Assembly (NCBI GenBank): GCA_028877265.1 | Contig: JAPPGX010000114.1 | Location: 1 to 52,228 of the forward strand | DNA length: 52,228 bases | Direction of reading: 5' to 3' | DNA from: Acidobacteriota bacterium | Lineage (GTDB): Bacteria > Acidobacteriota > Vicinamibacteria > Marinacidobacterales > Marinacidobacteraceae | Shown: positions 8,566 through 17,349 of the stretch, piece after piece | Numbering within the stretch: position 1 is the stretch's first letter | How the letters are laid out: each line of letters begins with the position of its first letter | Notes under the pieces: model-generated | What the model saw: the letters and a program-made list of their open reading frames with translations, nothing else | What the model was told of the DNA's origin: nothing | Database searches by the model: none | Program-made: the position numbers and the translations under genes

Positions 8566-11181
8566 TCAGAACGACGCCGTCACGTTCAGCGAGACGGTGC
8601 GCGGGGCGCCCAGGAACGCGGCCTGGCCGCCGATGGTGGCGAGGTAGGCCCGGTCGAGCAGGTTGTTGCCGATCAGGGCCACTTCGAGACCCTGGAAGCG
8701 CTGGCTGATCCGGCCGGCCGACCACCGGAAGTAGGCGTCCAGGAGCCAGTAGGCGTCCGCGCTCCACGACCCGTCCAGCGTGATGCCGCGCGGTCCGGTG
8801 TACTTCGCCGAGATGCCGGCGCCGACCGGTTCCCCGCTGTGATCGGCGGAAACCACCACCAGCGTGCGGGGGACGCCGACGACCTGACTTCCGGGCCGGA
8901 TTCCCTGGGCCCCCGAAACCAGGGGATCGCCGGTGCCGACGTAGGTCGCGTCGTTTCGGGTCCAGGCGGTGTAGAACGACGTGGAGTCCGTGACCCGGAG
9001 AGTCGCCGACAGCTCCAGCCCGCGGGAGTCGATGCCGCCCGCGTTGAAGTACGAGCCTCCTCCGGCGATCAGGTAGTTCGGGCCGGCAGCCGTCTGGGGT
9101 GAGAGGAAGAAGATCCGGTTCTGGAAGTCGATCCGGTAGTAGGTGGCGGTGGCCGCCAGGCGATCTCCTGTGTAGCGGAGCCCGAAGTCCAGGTTGTCCG
9201 CGGTCTCGGGCTCGAGTCCCTCGAGACTCCGGCCCGGCACTTCGAGCAGGCGGTCCGACAGCGACTTGAAGTTCTGCGCATACCCGGCGAAGAGTTCGAG
9301 CCCGCTGATCGGCGCGGTGTAGGTGAATCCCCCCGAGAGGAGCAGATCCGAATCGGAAGAGATGGACAACTCCGCCGTCTCTCCGAAATGGTCCCTTCGG
9401 CCCACCTCGACCAGGTACTGGCGGACGCCCGCGTTGATCGCCAGCGGGCCGGCGAAGAGCGTGTCCTCGACGTACCACTTGATGATCGACTGCGGGAACT
9501 CCCAGTCGTACTGTTGCCAGTAGGGGTTGTCGTCGAAGCGGAAGGACACCCGCGCGTCCGTGATCTTGTGCCAGTCGCGGCCGAGGTCGCGCTGGCCGTC
9601 CTCGGCCCAGAGCCCGGCGCGGAGCCGGTTGCCGCCCATCGCCAGTTCGCCGAACCAGTCCCCGTCGAGGGTGAGGCCGACGCGTTCTTTCCCGTAGTGG
9701 CTGTGCCGGTAGGACTGCACCGGGATCGCCTCATCCGGATAACACGCGGGGTCGAACTCCGGGCCGGCGCCGCCGTAGGGGAATTGGATCGAGGAGACGC
9801 ACCCGGGCCGGGGCGTCAGCGGGACTCCCTCCGGATCCACGAAATGGACCTGGCCGAGCGGGGCGCCGCCCCGCGCGGTGGACCCCGGCGTCAATTCGGA
9901 TTCAGGACCGCCACCGTCGTCGGTCACGTCCACCAGGTACGGGGGCAGCCAGTCGCCGCGGCCCGACTGCCGGTGGTAGTAGGCGCCGCCGGTGATCGAC
10001 AACACGTCCGTGGCGGCGAAGTCGGCCTTCAGGTAGCCGAATGCGTTCTGGCGCGGAATGGCCCACCCGAGGCGGTACAACTGGTTGACCCACGGCGTAT
10101 CGGTCCAGGTGTCGGTCAGGCGGTCCCAGCGCGGATCGCTTCGGTATTCGGCCTCGGAAGTGAGCCGCTGGTAGGAGGCGTTGTCGGTGTCGTCGTACGA
10201 GACGTACGCCGACAGGTCGAGCCGGCCAGCCTCGGCCTGGACCTTGCCGGCGAGGTGGTCCCGCTCGCTGCGGGCGAAACCCTGCACCCAGTCGCTGCTC
10301 TCCTGATGCACCGCGGAAACCCAGGCGCGGACCTCGCGGCCGAACAGGTGTCCGGTGTCCACGCGCAGGTAGAACCGCTGGCCGTCGTCCGATCCGAGGT
10401 CCACCGCCGCCGTGAACTTCCGCTCGTGCTCCGGATCGTCGGTGGTGAAATCGAGGGTCCCGCCGAGCGCCTCGATGGAACGGGAGGCGATGTCCGCGGT
10501 TCCCTGGGAGACGGTGACTCCGCCCATGTTCGCCGGATCCACGAAGCGGTTCGCCTTGGAGCCGCTCCAGTAGTCCGAGGTGCCGTTCGGCATGCCGTCG
10601 ATCGTCGTGCCGATCTGGGCTTCGTCGAGATTGACCTGGAATCCGCGCATGGAAATGCTGGTGGACCAGTCGTCGGTGCCGTAGGGGTCCCCCTCCTGGA
10701 TGGAGACGCCGGGGACGTTGTCCACCACGGCCAGCACGCTCGAGATCGGGGACTGCTGGGCGACCATCGGTTCCGCCACGATGTTCGTGGCGAAGCTGCG
10801 CGGCTCCTCGGCCACGACAGTGATGGATTCCATCAGGCGGCTGATCTCGAGCATCAGATCGAGGCGAGCTACCGCGTCCGCCTCGACCGAGACCGGCTCA
10901 CCGCGAGGTTCGAAGCCGGACAGGGCGGCTTCGACCAGGTAGTCGCCGGCGGGGACGTTGTCGAACGCGAAGCTGCCGTCGGCCGCCGTGATCTGCGGTC
11001 CTCCGGCCGCCGGCCCGGCCCCGATCAGCGACACCGTGGCCCCGGGAAGCGCGCTGCCGGTCGAGTCCACCACCCGGCCCGCGATGGAACCCGTGGGTTG
11101 GGCGGCGAGGAGCGATGGGAGAAACGCCAGGAGCGTCATCAGGCCGGCGTCTTGGAATCGCCGGGCGGTGTGTCTGAGCAT
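8566..11181 (-). CDS. TonB-dependent receptor with N-terminal carboxypeptidase-regulatory domain
   Basis: Outer-membrane beta-barrel transporter, 871 aa. The signal peptide ends near LAAQP. A carboxypeptidase-regulatory-like (SusC/TonB type) domain follows, from GSIAGRVVDSTG to about residue 100. The plug starts around SITVVAEEP and the 22-strand barrel fills the rest, ending in the aromatic NVTASF typical of outer-membrane insertion. The substrate cannot be read from sequence. Two starts are possible: ATG 11193, with GGAGG only one base away, and ATG 11181, with GAGG seven bases away; the latter is chosen. A plausible promoter lies at 11219-11247. No exbB/exbD/tonB and no SusD-like partner are nearby. 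Confidence 0.93.
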   Translation of the reverse strand: MLRHTARRFQDAGLMTLLAFLPSLLAAQPTGSIAGRVVDSTGSALPGATVSLIGAGPAAGGPQITAADGSFAFDNVPAGDYLVEAALSGFEPRGEPVSVEADAVARLDLMLEISRLMESITVVAEEPRSFATNIVAEPMVAQQSPISSVLAVVDNVPGVSIQEGDPYGTDDWSTSISMRGFQVNLDEAQIGTTIDGMPNGTSDYWSGSKANRFVDPANMGGVTVSQGTADIASRSIEALGGTLDFTTDDPEHERKFTAAVDLGSDDGQRFYLRVDTGHLFGREVRAWVSAVHQESSDWVQGFARSERDHLAGKVQAEAGRLDLSAYVSYDDTDNASYQRLTSEAEYRSDPRWDRLTDTWTDTPWVNQLYRLGWAIPRQNAFGYLKADFAATDVLSITGGAYYHRQSGRGDWLPPYLVDVTDDGGGPESELTPGSTARGGAPLGQVHFVDPEGVPLTPRPGCVSSIQFPYGGAGPEFDPACYPDEAIPVQSYRHSHYGKERVGLTLDGDWFGELAMGGNRLRAGLWAEDGQRDLGRDWHKITDARVSFRFDDNPYWQQYDWEFPQSIIKWYVEDTLFAGPLAINAGVRQYLVEVGRRDHFGETAELSISSDSDLLLSGGFTYTAPISGLELFAGYAQNFKSLSDRLLEVPGRSLEGLEPETADNLDFGLRYTGDRLAATATYYRIDFQNRIFFLSPQTAAGPNYLIAGGGSYFNAGGIDSRGLELSATLRVTDSTSFYTAWTRNDATYVGTGDPLVSGAQGIRPGSQVVGVPRTLVVVSADHSGEPVGAGISAKYTGPRGITLDGSWSADAYWLLDAYFRWSAGRISQRFQGLEVALIGNNLLDRAYLATIGGQAAFLGAPRTVSLNVTASF

Positions 11182-11218
11182 TGTTTTCCTCATGCCTCCG
11201 GCCAATGTGCGTTCAGGA

Positions 11219-11247
11219 GTTATGCCTGAAAATCGGGTACTCAACAA
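11219..11247 (-). promoter_or_regulatory. Candidate sigma-70 promoter of the TonB receptor
   Basis: On the minus strand, TTGTTG (11242-11247), a 17-base spacer and CATAAC (11219-11224), followed by the receptor start about 35 bases further on. Four of six bases match the -10 consensus; the -35 is weak. Local A/T content is higher than in the surroundings. Confidence 0.35.
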
Positions 11248-11268
11248 CCGATCTTCAGGGATAACCGA

Positions 11269-11300
11269 GCTGGGCCGACCGGAAGGTCGGCGTTCCAAGC
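11269..11300. repeat. REP-like element, degenerate copy
   Basis: GACCGGAAGGTCGGCGTTCCAAGC keeps the conserved GCGTTCCAAGC end of the family (reverse orientation), but the stem is altered and only one hairpin is visible. It marks the left side of the inverted-repeat block that ends with the intact copy at 11537-11585. A short run of it is quoted here only to define the edge. Confidence 0.5.
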
Positions 11301-11318
11301 GAGCCACCGGGGGAAAGT

Positions 11319-11344
11319 GTGAAAGGGGGCTGGCCCCCTTTCAC
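11319..11344. repeat. Perfect hairpin, 11-bp arms, upstream of the TonB receptor
   Basis: GTGAAAGGGGG and CCCCCTTTCAC surround a 4-base centre CTGG. A symmetrical stem of this strength can end transcription of purE from the right or act as a structured element; there is no U-tract beyond the symmetrical A/T of the arms. It is part of the repeat block described separately. Confidence 0.6.
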
Positions 11345-11358
11345 AGGAAAGACAGCGC

Positions 11359-11530
11359 GAATGGGAACTCGCCCGCCGTTTCTGAGTGCGCCGCCGGGAT
11401 GGAGGCAAGAAGCCACTTAGAGCGAGTTCCCATTCGGAGGCACGAAGTGCCGTTCGGTCGGCGGACGGGGCCCCGGCTCACAAGGATTCATGATCTCCAT
11501 GCAACGGCCTGCTGGCCCCGTCCGTCGGCC
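11359..11530. repeat. Nested inverted-repeat block of unknown nature
   Basis: Three arm pairs are visible. A 14-bp perfect pair GAATGGGAACTCGC (11359-11372) and its complement (11422-11435) enclose 49 bases. A small hairpin GGCAC-GAA-GTGCC lies at 11439-11451. A 17-bp pair (11456-11472 with 11514-11530) pairs throughout with two G-U wobbles around a 41-base loop. No open frame with a convincing start fits here. The block is flanked by REP-like ends at 11269-11300 and 11537-11585. It could be a non-autonomous mobile element, or a structured RNA. Confidence 0.6.
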
Positions 11531-11536
11531 GACCAG

Positions 11537-11585
11537 CGCGCGGCGCGGGGCGCCGCGCGTGCCGGCTAAAGCCGGCGTTCCAAGC
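11537..11585. repeat. REP-like bipartite palindrome, copy 3 (reverse orientation)
   Basis: Stem 2 CGCGCGGCGC/GCGCCGCGCG with loop GGG (11537-11559), then T, then stem 1 GCCGGCT/AGCCGGC with loop AA, ending GCGTTCCAAGC. It is the reverse complement layout of copies 1 and 2, eleven bases from the purE stop codon, so it may also serve as the 3' end of the rpsU-purD-purE transcript. Confidence 0.75.
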
Positions 11586-11595
11586 CGTCGCGCGC

Positions 11596-12102
11596 TCAGT
11601 CTTCGGCTTCGAGTTCGTCGGAGGCGGCTTCGGCGGCGGCGGCCTTGGCGCGGCGCCAGGCGGTGATCTTGTCGGCGACCTCGGGATCGCTGAGCGCCAC
11701 GATCTGGGCCGCGAAGTGGGCGGCGTTCTGTGCGCCGCCCTTGCCGACCGCGACGGTTCCCACGGGGAAACCGGGGGGCATCTGGACGGTGGCGAGCAGG
11801 GCGTCGAGCCCGCTCAGGGACGCCGCCAGCGGAACGCCGATGACCGGCAGGATGGTTCGGGCGGCCATCGCCCCCGCCAGGTGGGCCGCCATCCCGGCGC
11901 CGGCGATGATCGCGACGACCCCGCTGTCGCGCGCGCTCTCCGCGAGCGCGGCCGCCCGGCCGGGTGTGCGGTGCGCCGAGTAGATCCCCATCCGGCACGA
12001 AACGCCAAGCGACTGCAGGACCTTCTTGGCCTCCCGCATGACGTCGGTGTCGGAGGGGCTGCCCATCACGATGAGGACTTTGGGGTTGCCGGTGGAACTC
12101 AT
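11596..12102 (-). CDS. purE: N5-carboxyaminoimidazole ribonucleotide mutase PurE
   Basis: Converts N5-CAIR to CAIR in purine synthesis. 168 aa. Class I PurE motifs are present: GSPSDTDVM at residues 14-22, YSAHRTP at 41-47 containing the catalytic His44, and [11 protein letters not shown]. The C-terminal tail after ITAWRRAKA is an Ala/Glu-rich extension. It starts nine bases after the purD stop. No purK was seen nearby, although class I PurE normally works with PurK. Confidence 0.96.
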   Translation of the reverse strand: MSSTGNPKVLIVMGSPSDTDVMREAKKVLQSLGVSCRMGIYSAHRTPGRAAALAESARDSGVVAIIAGAGMAAHLAGAMAARTILPVIGVPLAASLSGLDALLATVQMPPGFPVGTVAVGKGGAQNAAHFAAQIVALSDPEVADKITAWRRAKAAAAEAASDELEAED

Positions 12103-12111
12103 GTTGTCTCC

Positions 12112-13383
12112 TTACTGGATTGCGATGTTTGCTATGTCGCGGCGGAATGCCTTTTTCTCCCAGGTAATCGAATCGGCGCAGCGGTAGGCGGCGCTCCGCG
12201 CGCCCTCCCAGTCGGCGCCCAGTCCGGTGACCGCGATCACGCGGCCTCCGGCGGCCTCGACCCCCTCCGGGCCGGCCCGGGTGCCGGCGTGGAACACGAA
12301 GGCGTCGCCGGTCTCGACCGCGTCCGGCAGTCCCTGGATCGGGACGCCTTTCCGGTAGGCCCCGGGGTACCCGTCCGAGGCCAGGATCACGGTGACGGCC
12401 CGCTCGGACCGGAACCGGACCGCTCCCTCCGGAAGCCGGCCGGCGGCGGCCCCGAAGAACAGCGGCAGGAGGTCGCAGTCGAGCCGCGGCATCAGCGTCT
12501 GCGCCTCGGGATCGCCGAACCGCACGTTGAACTCGAGCACCTTGGGCCCGTCCGCGGTCAGCATCAGCCCGGCGTAGAGCACGCCCCGGTACTCGCGCCC
12601 CTCGGCGCGGAGTCCGGCGATCGTGGGCTCCACGATCTCGCGGCGCACGCGGTTCATGGTCGCCTCGGAGTCCCCGAGACCCGGGCTCAGGCTCCCCATG
12701 CCCCCGGTGTTGGGCCCCTCGTCGTCCTCGAAGCGCCGCTTGTAGTCCTGGGCGGTCCCGCAGGCGACCACCCGGGTCCCGTCGCTGATCGCGAAGACGC
12801 TGAGCTCCGGTCCGCTCAGCCGCTCCTCGATGACCACCGCCTTGCCGGCGTCGCCGAGGCCTCCCTCAAGCAGCCCGACCGCGTCCCGCTCGGCCGCGTC
12901 CGGATCCCCCGGCAGGAACACGCCCTTGCCGGCGGCGAGACCGCTCGCCTTGATGACCGGCTGCTCCCCGTAGTCCCCGGACCGAAGCGCCCGGCGCGCC
13001 GCCTCCGCGTCCCGGACCACGGTATGGCGGGCCGTGGGAATCCCGTGCCGGCCCATGAAGTCCTTGGCGAACTCCTTCGAGGCCTCGAGGAGGGCGGCGT
13101 CCGCGCGCGGCCCGAAACACGGAATGTTCCGCTCGGCGAGCTGGTCGGCCAAGCCTGCCGCGAGAGGCGCCTCGGGCCCGGCGACCACCAAGTCCACACC
13201 TTCGCCGGCCGCGAGGTCGGTCAACCCGCCCACGTCCTCCGCGCCCACCGGCGCGAGGCGCGCCAGCCGGCCGATCCCGGGGTTCCCGGGCGCCGCGATC
13301 AACTCCGTGAGTTCAGGACTCCGCGAGATGCTCCACGCCAGCGCGTGTTCGCGCCCGCCGCCACCGACCAGCAGGACCCGCAT
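12112..13383 (-). CDS. purD: Phosphoribosylamine-glycine ligase PurD
   Basis: ATP-grasp ligase joining glycine to phosphoribosylamine. 423 aa, full length. The N-terminal pre-ATP-grasp domain starts MRVLLVGGGGREHALAW; FGPRADAALLEASKEFAK and the Mg-binding LEFNVRFGDPEAQ are diagnostic. Start ATG at 13383 lies 22 bases after the rpsU stop, with GGGGAC upstream. It probably shares a transcript with rpsU and purE. The rest of the purine genes of this window are 6-13 kb away in the same direction. Confidence 0.96.
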   Translation of the reverse strand: MRVLLVGGGGREHALAWSISRSPELTELIAAPGNPGIGRLARLAPVGAEDVGGLTDLAAGEGVDLVVAGPEAPLAAGLADQLAERNIPCFGPRADAALLEASKEFAKDFMGRHGIPTARHTVVRDAEAARRALRSGDYGEQPVIKASGLAAGKGVFLPGDPDAAERDAVGLLEGGLGDAGKAVVIEERLSGPELSVFAISDGTRVVACGTAQDYKRRFEDDEGPNTGGMGSLSPGLGDSEATMNRVRREIVEPTIAGLRAEGREYRGVLYAGLMLTADGPKVLEFNVRFGDPEAQTLMPRLDCDLLPLFFGAAAGRLPEGAVRFRSERAVTVILASDGYPGAYRKGVPIQGLPDAVETGDAFVFHAGTRAGPEGVEAAGGRVIAVTGLGADWEGARSAAYRCADSITWEKKAFRRDIANIAIQ

Positions 13384-13405
13384 GGCGTGGCGGTGTCCCC
13401 GCGGT

Positions 13406-13600
13406 TTACCGGGTGCGACGCCGGCGCTTGCGGGCCCGCTTGCGCGCGGCGGCCCGCTTGGCGCGCAGCTTGTCGCCGGGCTTCACATAGAAGGAATGGC
13501 GCTTGATTTCCTTGATGATGTCCTCGGCCTGGACCCGCCGCTTGAAGCGGCGGAGGGCCACATCGATCGTTTCGCCTTCCTGGACGACGATTTCCGCCAA
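13406..13600 (-). CDS. rpsU: 30S ribosomal protein S21
   Basis: Small basic ribosomal protein, 64 aa, involved in base pairing of mRNA leaders with the 16S 3' end. The N-terminal VQEGETIDVALRRFKRRV and the C-terminal run of Lys/Arg (RKRARKRRRR) identify it. The start codon is TTG at 13600, preceded by GAGGA five to six bases upstream. Its own promoter should lie in 13601-13651, after the terminator hairpin of the upstream gene. It leads a three-gene unit with purD and purE. Confidence 0.95.
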   Translation of the reverse strand: MAEIVVQEGETIDVALRRFKRRVQAEDIIKEIKRHSFYVKPGDKLRAKRAAARKRARKRRRRTR

Positions 13601-13651
13601 GGGATCCTCGGTTGTGACTGCCGGTGTGTCTGCTCTATCGAATTGGGAAAA

Positions 13652-13672
13652 CCCGGGCGCTTCCGGCCCGGG
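13652..13672 (-). terminator. Intrinsic terminator of the M20-fold lipoprotein gene
   Basis: On the minus strand, CCCGGGC, a 7-base loop, GCCCGGG and then TTTTCCC. The G/C-rich stem followed by a short T-run lies about 80 bases after the stop at 13751 and upstream of rpsU, so it would separate the two transcripts. Confidence 0.6.
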
Positions 13673-13750
13673 GAGAACCGGGAACGCTAGTCCCCGCGGC
13701 CCCCCATGTCAAGGAGGCCGGGGGGCCCGGAAGGCGCCTTCGGGTCAGGG

Positions 13751-15406
13751 CTACTCGTCCAGCAGTCCGGCGTAGGAATAGAGCACGGTCGCCACCGACT
13801 TCTCGCCGCCGATCATGCCGTACACCTCACCCGCTCCCTCGATCACCCAGAACTCGTTGGCGGCGTGGGCGCCGCCGCCGTGGCCGACCGCTCCGCCCAC
13901 GATGGGCATCGCGAGATCGGTCCCGCCCGGCAGCGTGCCGTCACGGCCGCTGAAAAGGTAGGCCGGCCAGTAGCCGCCGCCCAGGATGGAATCCTCCGCG
14001 ACCGGGTCCCGGTAGCGGACCCCGAAGATGGAGAACATCTCCCGCACCGAGTCCGCGAGCGCGTTGTTGTAGTTGCTCTTCGACCAGGGCACGTCGCCGA
14101 TGATCGTCATCTCGACGTCCTCGTAGCCCTGCTCGTCGAGGTAGTCGCGGATCTTCTGGACCATCTCGAGCCCGTCCATGTTCGGGACGTAGCGCATGTT
14201 GTGCTTCGAGGTGACCCGGTTCGGCAGGATGGCGCCCGCGCCGCCCGGATACATGTTGCCGGACCAGATGCCGTCCATGTTGAAGGAGATCCCGTAGCGG
14301 GCGTTCTTCAGGTGCTGGAGGGGATCGTCGGTCATGAAGCGCGCCACCCCGATGTTCTCGGCGGCGATCGCGAGGTCGAGGTTCTCCGCCGAACTGCGGA
14401 ACATCTCCTCTTCCGCGGGGGACAGCGGCGCGGCGCCGTCGTAGAAGCCGGGCACCAGCACCCCGTTCCCGTCGTCGGTGATCAGCGAGTCGATCATCTT
14501 CATGTGCCGCAGCACTGGCGAATCGGTCGAGCGCTTGTGGATGCCGTGGATGTTCGACGGGACGGGTCCGCGTCCCCAGCTCTCACCACTGGTGGTCAGC
14601 TCGATATAGACGCAGCCCTCGGAGCCTCCGGAAAAACCCGCCGCCCCGCTCCGCGCCTGGCGGCCGGTGCGGTACATCGCGTCCGCGTGCCGGAAGAGCT
14701 CCGGGTTCTCGCGGACGAACTGGCGCAGGCCGATGGACATCCGCTCCTCGTCCCCCTCGGCGATGAAGATCAGGTTCACCGGCATGGAACCGGTCACCTC
14801 GTAGATCGCGTGCATCCCGTTCCACATGGTCATCTGCGGACCCTTGGAGTTCGTGGTGCCGCGGCCGATCATCACCTTCTTGAAGGGGCCGAACTCGGTG
14901 AACTCTCCGTCGAACGGCGGGAAGACCCAGGCCTCCGGCTGGGTGATCGGCATCGTGTCGTACATCCAGTAGATGAGGAGCGTCTGTTCCTTGCCGTAGT
15001 CGCAGTCGGCGTACACCACCGGGTTGCCGGGCTGTCCCCACTCGGTCATCGGGACCTCGTACACCTGCGAGTGCTGGCAGCCGAGCTGGTCGAAGAAGCC
15101 CTTCACCATCTGGGCGGATTCCGGGATGCCCTCGCCGGAGTTGGAGATGCTCGGCTGCTGGATCCAGCGGCGCAGGTTCATCACGTGCTCGTCGGCGTTG
15201 TCGTCGATGTGCTGGAAGACCCGCTGGAGCTCCTCGGGGACCCGGGACAGGTCCGGACTCAGCGTGGTGTCTCCCTCCGGGCGGACGCCGAGATCCACGG
15301 TGGTCGGGACCGGGTCCGCTCCCATATCCGATCCGCCGCCGCAGGCAGCCAGGAAGGATCCCGCCGCCATCAGCGCGATCAGGGTCCAGACTTTCCGGTT
15401 GGGCAT
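13751..15406 (-). CDS. M20-fold lipoprotein, probable pseudo-peptidase (paralogue A)
   Basis: 551-aa outer- or inner-membrane-anchored lipoprotein of the M20/M28 di-zinc peptidase fold. The signal peptide ends in lipobox LAAC with Cys22. ATG 15406 is preceded by AAGGAGA. Canonical M20 landmarks are recognisable but altered: GHxD is WMYD (Met148), the bridging-Asp motif GRGxxDxKG is GRGTTNSKG (Asn186), while the EGDEE pair at about 217-221 and the late HAANEF are kept. Two of the five expected zinc ligands are therefore replaced, so ordinary dipeptidase activity is doubtful. Two close paralogues lie at 44522 and 46377. A sigma-70-type promoter is at 15473-15502 and a terminator at 13652. Confidence 0.85.
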   Translation of the reverse strand: MPNRKVWTLIALMAAGSFLAACGGGSDMGADPVPTTVDLGVRPEGDTTLSPDLSRVPEELQRVFQHIDDNADEHVMNLRRWIQQPSISNSGEGIPESAQMVKGFFDQLGCQHSQVYEVPMTEWGQPGNPVVYADCDYGKEQTLLIYWMYDTMPITQPEAWVFPPFDGEFTEFGPFKKVMIGRGTTNSKGPQMTMWNGMHAIYEVTGSMPVNLIFIAEGDEERMSIGLRQFVRENPELFRHADAMYRTGRQARSGAAGFSGGSEGCVYIELTTSGESWGRGPVPSNIHGIHKRSTDSPVLRHMKMIDSLITDDGNGVLVPGFYDGAAPLSPAEEEMFRSSAENLDLAIAAENIGVARFMTDDPLQHLKNARYGISFNMDGIWSGNMYPGGAGAILPNRVTSKHNMRYVPNMDGLEMVQKIRDYLDEQGYEDVEMTIIGDVPWSKSNYNNALADSVREMFSIFGVRYRDPVAEDSILGGGYWPAYLFSGRDGTLPGGTDLAMPIVGGAVGHGGGAHAANEFWVIEGAGEVYGMIGGEKSVATVLYSYAGLLDE

Positions 15407-15472
15407 TGCCTCGTCTCCTTCACCGTCGCCTGGCGGCCAGCCGCGGAAGGGCTCCGCCGGGACAGCATTCGG

Positions 15473-15502
15473 AACATACGCGCCCGGCTCGGGCACTGTC
15501 AA
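15473..15502 (-). promoter_or_regulatory. Promoter of M20-fold paralogue A
   Basis: Minus strand TTGACA (15497-15502), 18-base spacer, TATGTT (15473-15478), about 65 bases before the ATG. The -35 overlaps the pta stop codon. The same TTGAC(A/G), 17-18 base spacer and TATNNT pattern stands before both other paralogues, which supports it. Confidence 0.65.
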
Positions 15503-16473
15503 AGGGGCGGTGTCTGCGACGCCCGATTCCGCGCGGCGCGCGCCGTCAGCCGCGCCAGCCGGATGATGTCCGGGACGCTCGCCCCCCGGGAGAGGTCGTT
15601 CACCGGGGCCGCGAGTCCCTGGAGGATCGGTCCCGTCGCGGAGGCCCCGGCGAGGCGTTCGACCAGCTTGTAGGCGATGTTCCCGGCGGCCAGGTCGGGG
15701 AAGATGAGCACGTTCGCGCTTCCCGCTACCGGACTCTCCGGCGCCTTGCTCTTCCCGATGGAAGGGACGAGCGCCGCGTCCACCTGCAGCTCGCCGTCCA
15801 CGGGCAGCCCGGGCCGGAGTTCCCGCACCCGCTGCGCCGCTTCCGCCATCCGCCGCGCGTCGGGGTGATCGGCACTGCCCCTTGTGGAAAACGACAGGAA
15901 GGCGATCCGGGGGTCCATGCCGAGCTGGTCCCGCGCCGTCTCCGCGGACAGGAGCGCGATCTCGACCAGCTCCCCGAGACTGGGCCGCGGTATCACGGCG
16001 CCGTCTGCGAACAGGAGCGGAGCCCGGCCGTCCGGAAACTCCATCACGAAGGCGCCGGAAACGCGGGAGACTCCCGGCCGGGTGCCCACGGCGAGCAGGC
16101 CGGCGCGGATCACGTCCGCGGTGGTGGTGGCGGCGCCCGCGACCGAGCCGTCCGCCTCTCCGGCGGCGATGAGCAGATTGGCGAAGACCAGGGGGTCGCG
16201 GGCGGTTTCGAGCGCCTCGGTCCGTGTCATCCCGCGGGCGCGCCGCTTCGTCCAGAGCAGTTCGGCGGCCTGATCGAGAGCCGCTCCGCGGGGCTCCACG
16301 GTCCGGACGCCCCCCAGGGTGGCGGGTCGCGGATCGTCGGGGGGCGCGGCCGGACGCCCGACCAGCAGCGGCTCCAGTTCCGGGTCGTCCCGAAGCGCCC
16401 GGACCGCCTCCGCGACGCGCCGGTCTCCCGATTCCGGGAATGCGATCCGCGGCCGCCGCGTGACTTTTTCCAC
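15499..16473 (-). CDS. pta: Phosphate acetyltransferase (PTA/PTB family)
   Basis: Interconverts acetyl-CoA and acetyl phosphate, 324 aa. [15 protein letters not shown] at the start, [31 protein letters not shown] and [17 protein letters not shown] are the standard phosphotransacetylase blocks, and it lacks the long N-terminal domain of the enterobacterial enzyme. A phosphate butyryltransferase is less likely because the VDGELQ-DAA block is that of acetyl enzymes. The start is GTG at 16473; an upstream TTG would add 22 residues without homology. No acetate kinase gene is adjacent. Gene context gives no further hint. Confidence 0.88.
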   Translation of the reverse strand: MEKVTRRPRIAFPESGDRRVAEAVRALRDDPELEPLLVGRPAAPPDDPRPATLGGVRTVEPRGAALDQAAELLWTKRRARGMTRTEALETARDPLVFANLLIAAGEADGSVAGAATTTADVIRAGLLAVGTRPGVSRVSGAFVMEFPDGRAPLLFADGAVIPRPSLGELVEIALLSAETARDQLGMDPRIAFLSFSTRGSADHPDARRMAEAAQRVRELRPGLPVDGELQVDAALVPSIGKSKAPESPVAGSANVLIFPDLAAGNIAYKLVERLAGASATGPILQGLAAPVNDLSRGASVPDIIRLARLTARAARNRASQTPPL

Positions 16474-16702
16474 GGAGTGCTGTGTGTTACGGGATAGGAT
16501 ACCGGGACCAAGCGGCGCCCGGATTCTCGGGACCCGCAACCCCGGAAGCGGGGATTGACCAGGGTCTCGAACCGGGCGTCATTACGGTTTCCGCGGCAAG
16601 AGCAGACTCCGGCCGGACAACGGCCCCTGCCCGCCCGCGTGGCGGCATCCCCAACTCCGGGGATCGCGGAGACCCAGACATCCCGGGAGAGGGAGGAAGC
16701 AA
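16474..16702. other. Divergent intergenic region pta / STAS gene
   Basis: Holds the divergent promoters of pta and the STAS gene. A small hairpin of CCCC and GGGG arms lies around 16537-16552. GGGAGGAA ends six bases before the STAS start and is its ribosome binding site. No open frame or repeat copy was seen. Confidence 0.4.
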
Positions 16703-17038
16703 ATGGAGATAACGGAACGAAGCGTAGGTGACGTCACCGTACTGGATCTGGACGGAAAGATCCTGCTCGGTGAAGGCGATGAGGTCCTCAGGCACACGGT
16801 GCGCAGTCTGATCGCGGGCGGCACCCGCAAGCTCTTGCTGAATCTGGCGGCCGTCCCGCACGTGGACAGCGCCGGGCTCGGCGAGCTGGTCCGCTGCCAC
16901 ACGCGCATGGTGCAGGCCGGGGGGAGCGTCAAGCTGCTCAACCTGACCGCGCGCATGCAGGACCTGCTCTCGATTACGAAGCTGGCCACCGTATTCGAGT
17001 CCTTCGAGTCGGAAGACTCCGCAGTCGGGAGCTTCTGA
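16703..17038 (+). CDS. STAS-domain anti-sigma factor antagonist
   Basis: 111-aa single-domain protein of the SpoIIAA/RsbV type. The phosphorylatable serine is Ser56 in PHVDSAGLGELV, and the preceding hydrophobic strand LLLNLAAV fits the fold. Such proteins release a sigma factor by binding its anti-sigma kinase when unphosphorylated. No kinase, phosphatase or sigma-factor gene lies next to it, so the partner must be elsewhere. In Acidobacteriota and Deltaproteobacteria stand-alone STAS proteins near envelope genes are common. GGAGG lies six bases before the ATG. Confidence 0.9.
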   Translation: MEITERSVGDVTVLDLDGKILLGEGDEVLRHTVRSLIAGGTRKLLLNLAAVPHVDSAGLGELVRCHTRMVQAGGSVKLLNLTARMQDLLSITKLATVFESFESEDSAVGSF

Positions 17039-17349
17039 GGGAGGCGCGGAGGGTCCCGGCGCAAATGGAAAGACGGTCGATTCGTATCGCCCTTCATTTC
17101 TGAACGACGCCTGACGGGGCCTGTCCGCGCGCTCCGGCTCCCGCTGTGCGTTGCCTCTCCGGGTGACGCGCTCGCGGAAGGGATCGGATTCGGGTGACGG
17201 CAAACCTGCGACGCCAGATCGCTCTCGGGCGAGTTGCGCCTGAGACTCGTCCCGCCGGCTCCCGCCGGGGGACCTACCGCCGACGAATCCGCTGATCCCT
17301 TCCGCGCCCAACCAAGTCCCGCCCCCGCGGGCGGGCGCGAAGGAGAACA
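17039..17349. other. Intergenic region before the charged-tail gene pair
   Basis: About 310 bases without a convincing gene. It should contain the promoter for the operon starting at 17350, but no clear -35/-10 pair stands out. AAGGAG lies seven bases before that start. GGCAAACC and GACGCC occur close together near 17200 but do not complete a known riboswitch consensus. Confidence 0.35.

Noticed and set aside
17195..17260. Riboswitch-like pieces GGCAAACC, GACGCC and CTGAGA before the charged-tail operon
   Set aside because: They are too incomplete: the conserved GACGCAAAGCC of cyclic-di-GMP-I and the ACCTGATC part of the TPP motif are missing.
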